Part shown: piece by piece, positions 47,914 to 55,729 of the stretch | How the letters are laid out: the number at the start of each line of letters is the position of its first letter | Position numbering within the stretch: the first letter of the stretch is position 1 | DNA from: Chondrus crispus | Taxonomy: Eukaryota; Rhodophyta; Florideophyceae; Gigartinales; Gigartinaceae | Reading direction: 5' to 3' | Length of the DNA: 55,729 bases | NCBI RefSeq assembly: GCF_000350225.1 | Contig: NW_005179360.1 | Coordinates: forward strand, 1 to 55,729 | Program-made: the position numbers and the translations under genes | Notes under the pieces: model-generated | The model's database searches: none | Told to the model about the DNA's origin: nothing | The model's input: the letters and a program-made list of their open reading frames with translations, nothing else

Positions 47914-47937
47914 CACTTTACAGTATACTGTAAAGTG
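47914..47937. repeat. 24-bp perfect palindrome directly after the MiaB-type stop codon
   Basis: CACTTTACAGTA is followed without spacer by its reverse complement, starting at the base after the TAG. In RNA it would form a hairpin at the very start of the 3' UTR. The core TACAGTATACTGTA also occurs at 31876. Confidence 0.85.
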
Positions 47938-48034
47938 ACAGACTGGATCAGTGCGTTATCTCGGGTTACAGAATTTGCAGTGTACTGTAAAGTGCCAGAC
48001 TGGATCCGTGCGTCATCGCGGATTACAGAACCTC
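47921..48034. repeat. Tandem duplication, period 57
   Basis: Two copies, 47921-47977 and 47978-48034, both reading CAGTRTACTGTAAAGTG, then CAGACTGGATC, then GATTACAGAA- or GGTTACAGAA-like sequence. The second copy lost the left half of the palindrome seen at 47914. Confidence 0.8.
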
Positions 48035-48426
48035 AGAGGGCCATAGAAGAGGGAGAACGTCATGATCTTGCCAGCCGTACACGTGGACCGCCGCTCGCTG
48101 TGTTCTGGGCATGATGTGGTCCAATGAGCGACTCGCCTTGTCGGCACGGTGCAGCCCGGCCCGATACATTTATCGAAAGTCTCGTTGATCTACGCATGCC
48201 TCTTCCCCCAAATGACTGACCCACCCCCCAATCATTACTGCTGTTTCCTTATTCAGCACCAGACCAAGTACCAACCAAATTGGACTCTCCAATTCCCGGC
48301 CCCCATCTCTCTCTGAGATCTCTGCCCCGTCACTTATTTGGGAGCACAACCTCATGAGTATAAAATTGCCCCACGCTAGAATCTTTAGTTACCGTTCTTC
48401 AGTCTTCCGCTTTCCCGTCCCCAACC
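48035..48426 (+). promoter_or_regulatory. Promoter region of the GFAT gene
   Basis: About 390 bp upstream of the GFAT start. Its main recognisable element is the TATA box at 48359. The rest is mixed sequence without a further named site. Confidence 0.45.
48359..48365 (+). promoter_or_regulatory. TATA box of the GFAT gene
   Basis: TATAAAA, 62 bp before the ATG at 48427. Transcription would start around 48390, leaving a 5' UTR of about 35-40 bases. Confidence 0.55.
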
Positions 48427-50673
48427 ATGTGCGGCATCTTCGGCTACGCCAACTACGGCATCCCGGTCTCCCAGCACGCCATCCTCCGCACGCTTCTCAC
48501 CGGCCTGCGTCGCCTCGAGTACCGGGGCTACGACTCTGCCGGCCTCGCGCTTGACGGAGCCTCCATTGATGATGTCCTCGTCCTCAAGGCCGTCGGCTCC
48601 GTCGACAAGCTCGAGCAAACCGTTGAAACCCTCATCCAATCCTCTCTCACCAAGCCCCGCTCCCTCTCCAACCACGTCGGCATCGCCCACACCCGCTGGG
48701 CCACCCACGGCGCCCCCTCCGTCATCAACTCTCACCCCCACGTCTCCGACGCTGACGCCCAGTTTGTCGTCGTTCACAACGGCATCATCACCAATTTTAA
48801 ACCCCTCAAGGAAATGCTCCTCTCCAAGGGCTATCACTTTGACAGCGAAACCGATACCGAAGTCATCGCTAAGCTCCTCAAGTATCTCTACGAAACCGTC
48901 CGCGAGCCAGACGCCCGCCTAACCTTTCCCCGCCTCGTCATGCATCTCATGCACGCCATCGACGGTGCGTACGCCCTCCTCCTCCGCTCCACAGCCTACC
49001 CCAACGAGCTCGTAGCCTGCAAGGTAGGCTCACCGCTCGTCCTCGGTCTCAAGCCTGCTACGCACGAGGAAATCATTGTCATTAAGAGTTCCATCACAAA
49101 CCCCACTGAAGACCCACAGCAACCAGAAGGCAAGCGCCGCCGCCTTTCCACCTCCAATGGCCACGTTCAACATGCAACCACCACGGCCAAGCCGGAGAAG
49201 GAGGGCTCCAAGGCTAACTTCTTCTTCAGCTCGGACGCCAGTGCCCTCGTCGAGCATACCGACAAGGTCGTCTACTTTGAGGACAATGACATCGCACACA
49301 TCAGCAACGAGGGAGAGCTTCAGATGTTCAACTTCGGCGACCCTGCCACCCGCGCCATCACCTCCAATCGAAGCATCGCCACCCTTGACATGGAGCTCGA
49401 GCAGATCATGAAGGGCTCATATCCGCATTTCATGCTCAAGGAAATTTACGAGCAGCCAGATTCGCTTACACAGACAATGCGCGGGCGCGTCATTTCCCAC
49501 GATTCCAGTCCGGACGACGTGAGCCGCAATCACCGCGGTGATGTGCACCTTGGCGGGCTGTCGCAACGCATCGGCGACTTTCGCCGTTCCTCGCGGATCA
49601 TCTTCGTCGCCTGCGGCACTTCCTTCCATTCCTGTCTTGCCGGCCGCCAGGTGATGGAGGAACTCACCGAATTGCCCGTCTCTATCGAACTCGCCTCCGA
49701 TTTTCTTGACCGCGAGACCCCGCTTTTCCGCTCCGACGTATGCGTGTTTGTATCGCAGTCAGGTGAAACGGCGGATACTTTGGAGGCACTCAGGTATGCC
49801 AAAAAGTGCCAAGCCTTGACGGTGGGGGTGGTAAACGTCGTCGGCAGCAGCATTGCTCGGTTGACAGACTGTGGTGTCCATCTCAACGCGGGGGCTGAGA
49901 TTGGCGTTGCTTCTACGAAGGCATACACGTCCCAGATCCTCGTCCTCATCATAATTGCACTCCAACTCAGCGCCGATTCAAGAGCGAAACAAGGGAGGCG
50001 ACGGGAAATCCATGATGCCCTGCTCACTTTGCCCAACCTCGTCACAAAGACACTCAAGGATCTCGACGGGAGGATGAAGGGGATCGCGGAACGATTGAAG
50101 GAGAACACCTCAATTTTGTTGTTTGGAAGAGGTTTTCATTATGCGACGTGCATGGAGGGTGCACTGAAGATCAAGGAGCTCAGCTACATTCATACGGAGG
50201 GCATACATGCTGGGGAACTAAAACATGGACCCTTGGCCCTTATCGATGAGAATATGCCAGTGATCTTGTTTGCTGGCAAGGATGCCTGTTCCGGTAAGGT
50301 TCAAAACGCCTTGCATCAGGTCACAGCGCGGGGAGGGATTGCCAACATGTTGATCGTCGGTACAGAAGGCGATTCGGAGATAGAAAAGTTCAGTGATAAG
50401 GTCGAACTCGTGCAAGTTCCGAAAACTGTTGACTGCTTGCAGTGCGTGTTGGCGATTATCCCAATGCAATTGTTGAGCTATCATCTTGCCGTGGCTCGAG
50501 GCCTGAATGTTGATCAACCACGGTGCGCTTCATGTCCACTTGTAGACCTTTTTGAACTGACGAGATCTTCCTTGATTTCTGTTCCACCCATGTTTGCTAA
50601 CACTGCTGCCTCTTGCTTTTACCATTTCCTTTTCTAAAACAGATCTCTTGCCAAGAGCGTGACAGTGCAGTGA
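48427..50673 (+). CDS. Glutamine-fructose-6-phosphate transaminase (GFAT)
   Basis: Exon 1 is 48427-50522 and exon 2 is 50643-50673. The 120-bp intron starts GTGCGC, has a TGCTAAC branch site and ends AAACAG. Splicing restores the family C-terminus, DQPRSLAKSVTVQ; without it the frame runs into 38 unrelated residues. The product is 708 residues. It makes glucosamine-6-phosphate from fructose-6-phosphate and glutamine, the entry step to UDP-GlcNAc. The N-terminal glutaminase has the nucleophile Cys2 (MCGIFGYANYG), YRGYDSAGL, HTRWATHG and HNGIITN. Two SIS sugar-isomerase domains follow, with VACGTSFHSCLAGR at about 392, SQSGETADTLEA at 443 and the AGELKHGPLALID loop. A Lys/Arg- and Gln-rich linker sits between the halves (about 225-260). 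Eukaryotic enzymes are normally UDP-GlcNAc inhibited. Cytosolic; strong call. Confidence 0.96.
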
Positions 50674-50918
50674 GGATGTCGCGTACTCCGTTCAACCGAT
50701 ATCCTTTCTCTGCAATATTTATTTTCAAGACTGGGGCCAGAATGCGGTACTTCAGTATGCCGCATTTTTTTGTCAAAACTGTAGACGGATGCAATAGAAT
50801 CGTTCTCAGGTAGTGCACAATTTCATCTTCAACATCCGCTCTCAACATCCGCTCTCACTTGCGCCTGGGTAAATGAAACGTTAGCACGGACTACACTTGA
50901 CTCCTTCTTTTCGTCTCC
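50674..50918. other. Convergent spacer between GFAT and FEX
   Basis: 245 bp between the two stop codons. No gene. Near 50835-50855 the words ATCCGCTCTCA repeat twice. Confidence 0.5.
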
Positions 50919-52058
50919 TTATACTCGCAGCCAAAAGGTTGTCCCATAAACCGCGATCCCTAAAAGCTGAGCGCAAACAATGCTTGTGACCACATACATA
51001 TATCTTTGCGATTTTTTCATCGCAAATGCTTCCCCAACCCAAGTTGAGACAGTACTTAGAGAACCGCCGAGCCCCGCAATCGATGCGTTGAGGAATAATC
51101 GCGCTTCAGATGATGCGCCCGCCCAAAGAATCAGAGTAGCACCGATTGCTACATCGTAGAGCATTGCAATCATATTTGCAATAAATGTACCGACAGGAAA
51201 TCCTTGCATTCTCCGATTAAAAAATGACAACCTCCATCTCAGAGTGGCTCCTACAGGGGCGTACAGAGCGCTTGCCCAGATTGCCCGACGAGTGGGATTG
51301 CCTCTGTCCAAAGCAGCCCCGACAATCGTCAATGACTCCCCAGCGAGAAACAAGCAGACTACAGAGAGGGTAATCATTGTTTGCTTTCGGCGGGAACCTT
51401 CTCCGCTAACATCTTTGTTTCCGTGGCTTGACGGAAGGTTTCTCTCCTGTTCATCAGGCGCAGCCGAATGATGCTGTTGCCGCCGTAGAGCGTGCAGGAC
51501 CAGAACACCAACATCTCGCCCTACTATAAATGCGCAAAAGGACAGGCACATTCCTACCAGAATGCCTCCGAGTGCTTCAAGCCATAGTCCCCGAGAGAAC
51601 ATCCTGACGATCTGATAGTTCCATGAGGCAAATGCTACGTTGAAGAGAGGTAATATCGGCAAAGCAATGCAACATAGATGCAATGAAGACCCGCTTCACA
51701 TGTAAACGACTTGGTAAGTAAGAACTGCTAGCCTGAGCACGCAGTCGTCGCTTGCGCGACGGACGGCGGCCAACGCTGCTAACGTACTCGTTACGGATCC
51801 GGCGTAACCGGTCGAAATGGCCAGCGCAAGCGCCTCTGGAATGGTGACTCGTTCTTTCACGACGACATGGCACCCTAGTACAAAACAACCGAGGAAGTTC
51901 GAGGCGAGGTCCGCGAACAAAATATCGTTCACTGATAGAATCCCAGTCCTAGTCGGTCCAAATAGAAGGTTAACCGATGTCCTCGTGAGGACTCCCAAGA
52001 TCGCTGCGATGGATATCGCACAGATATTCGTGATAGTTGCGCTGGCGGTTTTATCCAT
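50919..52058 (-). CDS. FEX: Two-domain fluoride exporter (FEX/Fluc), one intron
   Basis: Exon 1 is 52058-51788 and exon 2 is 51634-50919. The 153-bp intron starts GTACGT and ends CAACGTAG. Splicing in phase 1 creates GYAGSVT joined to TFASWNY, the hallmark G-x-x-G-S-x-T-T-F pore motif, which neither exon has alone. The product is 328 residues with about nine membrane segments in two Fluc/CrcB repeats. Repeat 1 has GVLTRTSVNLL, a conserved Asn-Phe-Leu-Gly stretch (LASNFLGCFVLG) and the motif above. Repeat 2 has APVGATLRWRLSF, FIANMIAMLYD and GLGGSLSTVSTWVGE. A charged linker (RRQQHHSAAPDEQERN) separates them, as in eukaryotic FEX proteins fused in one chain. It exports fluoride across the plasma membrane and so protects enolase and phosphatases. 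Convergent with GFAT. Confidence 0.92.
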
Positions 52059-53817
52059 GAAACAGCTGTCGGGCTGAGCGCTTCCGGACGGCTTCTTACT
52101 TGCTGCGGTTAAAAGTATCCGGATATAAATAAAAGGCTCTCATGACTTGATTGGAATGCGCGTACCGGAACACGCTCGTAGCGAGAGTGCGCCGGAATGC
52201 CATGCTGTTGAATACGTGAATCGGGGCGTAGAGTCTGTGGCGCCAGCAACCCGTCAGATTTTCAGTCCGAAATTTCAGCTCGAAATTTCAGCTCGAGCCC
52301 CTTTCCATTGTGGGCCTCTCAAGGCTTGACAGCCGAGGCCTGTGAGTACAGCACGATACATTCACAGTATGGGCCCCTCCCAACTCCCGGGTGTCACCGT
52401 ATCACTTGTTGATGTCAACCTGTCAACAGGTCGTCACAGAGGTCATGGGAAATCGAAGAGTCCTTCTTAATTTAGAAACGCCCAGTGATCTAGGCTCGAT
52501 CGTCTTCGGAACGACAACTCTTCTCGTACCAGAGCGTAAGAAGAATAGTAGTGACACGAATCCCCTTTCTATTCCTAATGAGACTTCTTTTTGCTTAATG
52601 CCCTGCCAGAAGGGCCCTCTGGCTGTTCGCCATCAGGAACATTTTAAACCCCAAATCAGATTGATTTGATCGACTTTTATGTGGGCTCGCAAAACCCTGT
52701 CAAACGGAGACATAGCGCTCGCATCACGCAAAAGGCTGATCTCTCTCAGTCTATTGCACCTGTTCGGAAAGGCCCCCTCCGGAATCCGCCATGTGCTTGC
52801 GGACATGCAGTCGAAAACGACTGAATTGCAAGTTAGGGCCCATGTCTGTAGGTAAAGGCTGGTTTTGGAGCATCTGCGGCACTGACGAAAAGAATTGGGG
52901 TCTCTCTTAAGAAAGAGCGGTAGAGGACGATGCCCTGAAGGACATACCAGAAGAGCCGAGGAAAAGCATCTGCCGCTGAATTCATTTGTGCTGTTCCCTC
53001 TGCCTGGACCAAACGTTCCGGTTCTCCTGGTATGATTCAATTGGGATGGCACACAGGAGAGGCCGATCATACGAAAGTATGTGGCTATGGTCGGAGATTA
53101 GAAACCGTTTGATTTGTAGCCATGAGGTGTTGCATGTACCGTGGCAAGTGGCTTCCCGCCTCAAATGTGGGACACTCTGTCGCTGAGGTATTCGATTTGA
53201 CCTTGTCACCTGCCCGCATTCGTGTACATCCATAGTCATAGCTGCTCCTCTTACTGCAGTTGAATATGAGGTTTTGGGTTTATCCGTTCATCATATCATA
53301 AAATATGTTGCAAGCCATATGGCTGGGGAGTGGTTCTCGGGGCAGGAAGGACAAACGGAAAAAAGGGGGTTTCATAGGCTGGCGTGATATAAGGCCGGCG
53401 GAGTGACTCGCACTCGAAGCCAATCTGGGGAAAGGGTTCGGGTGCGGACGACTCCGCCTTCCATACATGACGTCAGGGTTTCTCGAGCCTTCCTGAGGCT
53501 CGACGACGTTGACACGACGGAAGGGCGGCGTAGGAATGGTGCATGAGGCCGGAAAAATGGGGATAAGGTAGGAGCGGGGAGAGGAAAGGAACGAAGAGAG
53601 GCGGGGGTGGGGTGAGGTGAGGTGGGGCACGGAATGGAAGGGCGGTGAACGGGTGAGATGAGACAGGGAGGGGGCACTCTTGCGGTTTGCCACGGGGCGA
53701 GTACGGCACGGGCGGGTTTCCGGTCGGGGTTGGTAGTTATGTGCGGAAGAACTGCAGAAGAAAGGTGGATATGGGTTGCGGACTCGTGACGTGGAGAAGC
53801 GCATGGCTCTGATGAGA

Positions 53818-53838
53818 GGGCGAGGGAGGGGGAGGGGG
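53818..53838 (+). repeat. G-quadruplex motif
   Basis: Four G-runs of 3, 3, 5 and 5 separated by CGA, A and A. It lies in a purine-rich block of about 600 bp with strong strand asymmetry. Confidence 0.7.
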
Positions 53839-54172
53839 AGGCGAGCGAGGGCGGAAGCGGAGAGATGTGGGGAGGCGAATTCTGCGGGCGGGGCGCGGTG
53901 GTGCGGGGGCGGCGAAGGCGGCGGGTTATGTACAGTAGGAGTGAGGATGTGGCGGACGAATCGGGGATGAAGTGGGGAGAAAGGGGGCACGGAAAGCGAG
54001 GGAGGTTGATCACCTGCAAGAAGGCAGGTGATTGTGGGGGGGTAAGAGGCGGGGAAGGTGAAAAACGCGGGGCGGGGTGGTGCGGTTGAGCACTATCTGT
54101 CGGGATCAAAGAACGGCGAGGGGGAGGTTGAAGCAGGAAGGCAGGTGGTTGGTGGCGGGGTGTGGCCGATTT

Positions 54173-54250
54173 CAAGGGTGACGGTGAAGCGCCTTCGCGC
54201 CTTCGACTCCTGCTCGCCCGCTTCTCACGCTTATTCGCAGTCTCCATACT
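54173..54250 (-). repeat. Inverted repeat, left copy
   Basis: Its reverse complement, starting AGTATGGAGACTGCGAATAA, matches 55158-55229 with only a few indels. The spacing is about 900 bp. It may be the ends of an unrecognised element or two copies of a short interspersed repeat. Confidence 0.75.
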
Positions 54251-54460
54251 GTACTTCGTACATTGAACTCGAATCGGTGCGGTCTCCGGTAAGCGCGTCG
54301 CACAAGCGTGACGCTTCCCAGAATGGTAAAACGCACCGATCGGTCTCCGCGCTGCACAAGCGGTACAGTATCAGAACAGATACACAGAGAGACCCTAAAT
54401 TTTACCCCAAATTTAAGAGGCGGGGAAGATCGATCTCTCGGGATCAAAGAAGGACGTGGA

Positions 54461-54570
54461 GGGAGCGGAATGCGTCGGGTGGACGTATGTGATTGGTGGA
54501 TGTCCGACTTGGAGTGGGAGCGGAATGCGTCGGGTAGATGAATTTGATTGGTGGATGTCCGAAGATGGCC
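54461..54570 (+). repeat. Tandem duplication, period 55
   Basis: Two copies beginning GGGAGCGGAATGCGTCGGGT at 54461 and 54516, both containing TGATTGGTGGATGTCCGA. Confidence 0.8.
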
Positions 54571-54655
54571 AGCAAGGCACGGCTGGGGTGTCCGCTGGGG
54601 AACGTCAAACTGTGGACGGGTCTTTGTCTTTTTCTGTAAATTATCACCCCAGCGT

Positions 54656-54685
54656 CAGCGTACTCTTCCCAGGAAGAGTACGCTG
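54656..54685. repeat. 14-bp stem hairpin with 2-base loop
   Basis: CAGCGTACTCTTCC (54656-54669) pairs perfectly with GGAAGAGTACGCTG (54672-54685). It is followed by a second imperfect dyad, AAGGATAACTGGTTACCCTT. Confidence 0.85.
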
Positions 54686-55157
54686 GGGAAGGATAACTGG
54701 TTACCCTTGGTGCCGTGTTCTGTACCACTGAACCCTGGGTTGCAGTGCGGTGCTGGAGTGCTCGTGCGGTATACCGTACCGCATAAGAAAGAGTAGATCA
54801 ACTTTATGTTAGATGCAGTCGTGTCGTTGCGCTACGTTCTTGAGGCTGTCGATGGGGTGCGATGACGTACCGTATAGAGTTGGTGACTAGAGAGAGGGTA
54901 GGCTACAGTACCCTTGGGAGTACAGTACCAAGTTGGTACTGCACATATCACTGTAACAATCATGGATGCGGATCCCCACCTCCATACCCGGCTCCATACA
55001 CACATTGTGCAAAAGTGATTGAGGGCGTCATGATTCGTTGAGTACAACAAGACGAGCAAGTTGATTGACCGATTTACATCACGCAAGAGGTGAGGTGCCG
55101 GGGGCGTGGAGAGAACAAATTCAGAAAAGGGGGAGCACAATGTAATCTTTCTTACAA

Positions 55158-55229
55158 AGTATGGAGACTGCGAATAAAGCGTGAGAAGCGGGCGAGCAGG
55201 AGTCGAAGGGGGCTTCACCGTCACCCTTG
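55158..55229 (+). repeat. Inverted repeat, right copy
   Basis: Partner of 54173-54250, in opposite orientation. Confidence 0.75.
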
Positions 55230-55286
55230 TTTATTTTGGAGGTGGTTGTACTGTACCAACGGTACAGTAGCCTTGGTACAGTATTA

Positions 55287-55658
55287 TTATTGTGGGTGGG
55301 TTGTTGATTGGGTTGGAGCAGGGTGGTCGAGGCGTTGGAGATCCCAGTGAACGGCGCGTTGCTTTTTGAGCATGGAGGGTTCTCCGACGGCAAACCTTGT
55401 GCGTCCGCTGCTCCCAAAGCCGAAACTGGCAAAGGCTTTCAGGGAGGGCGGATGCGTGACTTGGTCTCTTTGGTTGTCCTTGTCCTGAGTATAGAGATTG
55501 CCCTGTTTGTCGTAGGCGGGTGGTTGGGATTCTGCGTTGGTGGCGATGGGCAGGACGTATTGGTCTGCGACAGAGGCGGACGGGGTGTAGATTAGGGTGA
55601 GGCCGAGGTTTGCCGAGTTGGGCCCGGAGGAGGACACGAAAAGCTCGCCGTCTTCTGC
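55287..55658 (-). CDS. Terminal exon of an unrecognised gene running off the window
   Basis: A 124-codon 3' exon (123 residues plus the stop). It starts after a well-formed intron end: a TACTAAC branch site (55692-55686) and the acceptor CGTACTTGCAG, AG at 55660-55659. The encoded segment begins AEDGELFVSSSGPNSANLG and has GLTLIYTPSASVADQYVLP, AYDKQGNLYTQDKDNQRDQ and SFGFGSSGRTRFAVGEPSML. The first part could be beta-rich; the end is polar and probably disordered. Upstream exons lie beyond 55729, so length and function are unknown. The splice signals make a real gene likely. Confidence 0.6.
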   Translation of the reverse strand, partial: AEDGELFVSSSGPNSANLGLTLIYTPSASVADQYVLPIATNAESQPPAYDKQGNLYTQDKDNQRDQVTHPPSLKAFASFGFGSSGRTRFAVGEPSMLKKQRAVHWDLQRLDHPAPTQSTTHPQ

Positions 55659-55729
55659 CTGCAAGTACGGTACCAATAGAGGGGGGTTAGTATGGTTGGC
55701 GTGCCGCAATCGAAAATATTTGCAAGTTG

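Larger units (their letters stand above)
52059..55286. other. 3.2-kb gene-free, repeat-rich region
   Basis: No domain-bearing frame. It includes a 13-bp tandem CGAAATTTCAGCT (52268-52293), a purine-rich block on the plus strand (53540-54160) with a quadruplex motif, an inverted repeat pair (54173-54250 and 55158-55229), a 55-bp tandem (54461-54570), a perfect hairpin (54656-54685) and several GTAC-type palindromes after 54770. The long minus-strand frames over the purine block are Pro/Ser-rich and judged compositional. Confidence 0.5.

Noticed and set aside
47239..47916. 225-residue minus-strand frame over the MiaB-type gene
   Set aside because: His/Pro/Arg-rich antisense shadow of the catalytic domain.
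50523..50637. 38-residue C-terminal extension of GFAT without splicing
   Set aside because: Splicing of the GTGCGC..AAACAG intron restores the conserved SVTV-type C-terminus, so the extension is intronic.
53280..54247. Minus-strand frames of 236 and 291 residues
   Set aside because: Pro/Ser/Arg-rich translations of a purine-biased block, no domain, and the two frames overlap each other.
1..55729. tRNA genes, rRNA genes or CRISPR arrays
   Set aside because: I looked for cloverleaf-like stems, conserved rRNA segments and regularly spaced repeats and found none that would stand.

Overview
The window looks like nuclear DNA of a red alga, most likely a multicellular florideophyte such as Chondrus; that assignment is an inference, not a database match. 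The reasons are long intron-free genes (UTP20 runs 8.6 kb without interruption), a few short introns of about 100-150 bp, wide TE-littered spacers, a plastid-directed calycin-fold (DUF3598-like) protein, a MiaB-type protein of cyanobacterial/plastid flavour, and Golgi-type glycosyltransferase and FkbM methyltransferase genes. Five introns could be placed from GT..AG borders, reading-frame continuity and TACTAAC/CTAAC-like branch sites.

Layout, left to right. 1-2.8 kb: a Sel1-repeat protein whose 5' end may lie outside the window. 3.0-5.1 kb: a small terminal-inverted-repeat element (family A) split by a Tc1-like transposon of IR/DR type with a broken DD34E transposase. 5.1-8.7 kb: no convincing gene; a GC-rich island and several palindromes. 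8.7-10 kb: a two-exon plastid-targeted DUF3598-like gene (-). 11.7-14.1 kb: a divergent pair, a Rho/Rac GTPase (-) and a RhoGAP-fold protein (+) that lacks the arginine finger. 15.07-19.97 kb: a dead PIF/Harbinger element with TAA target duplication, carrying a nested dead pogo/Tigger element. 20.4-21.5 kb: a three-exon class I phosphatidylinositol transfer protein. 22.3-24.3 kb: an unrecognised ORF and a GATA-finger gene (both -) with a CCAAT-box cluster upstream. 24.6-28.6 kb: a BRM/SNF2-type remodelling ATPase without bromodomain (-). 29.4-31.5 kb: a type II membrane glycosyltransferase (-). 33.3-41.9 kb: UTP20 (+). 42.0-43.7 kb: two more family-A elements, abutting. 44.0-45.0 kb: an FkbM-type methyltransferase (-). 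45.9-47.9 kb: a MiaB/CDK5RAP1-type tRNA methylthiotransferase with an unusual N-terminal extension (+). 48.4-50.7 kb: GFAT (+, one intron). 50.9-52.1 kb: a two-domain FEX/Fluc fluoride exporter (-, one intron). 52.1-55.3 kb: gene-free, repeat-rich and purine-biased. 55.3 kb to the edge: the terminal exon of a gene (-) that continues outside.

Most genes are independent housekeeping functions: ribosome biogenesis, tRNA modification, hexosamine synthesis, lipid transfer, chromatin remodelling and fluoride export. The one pair with an obvious functional link is the head-to-head Rho GTPase and degenerate RhoGAP. The gene-free spacers repeatedly contain short perfect palindromes built from GTAC/TACAGTA words, three nested or adjacent transposon systems, and small tandem duplications; these are the least explained parts of the window.
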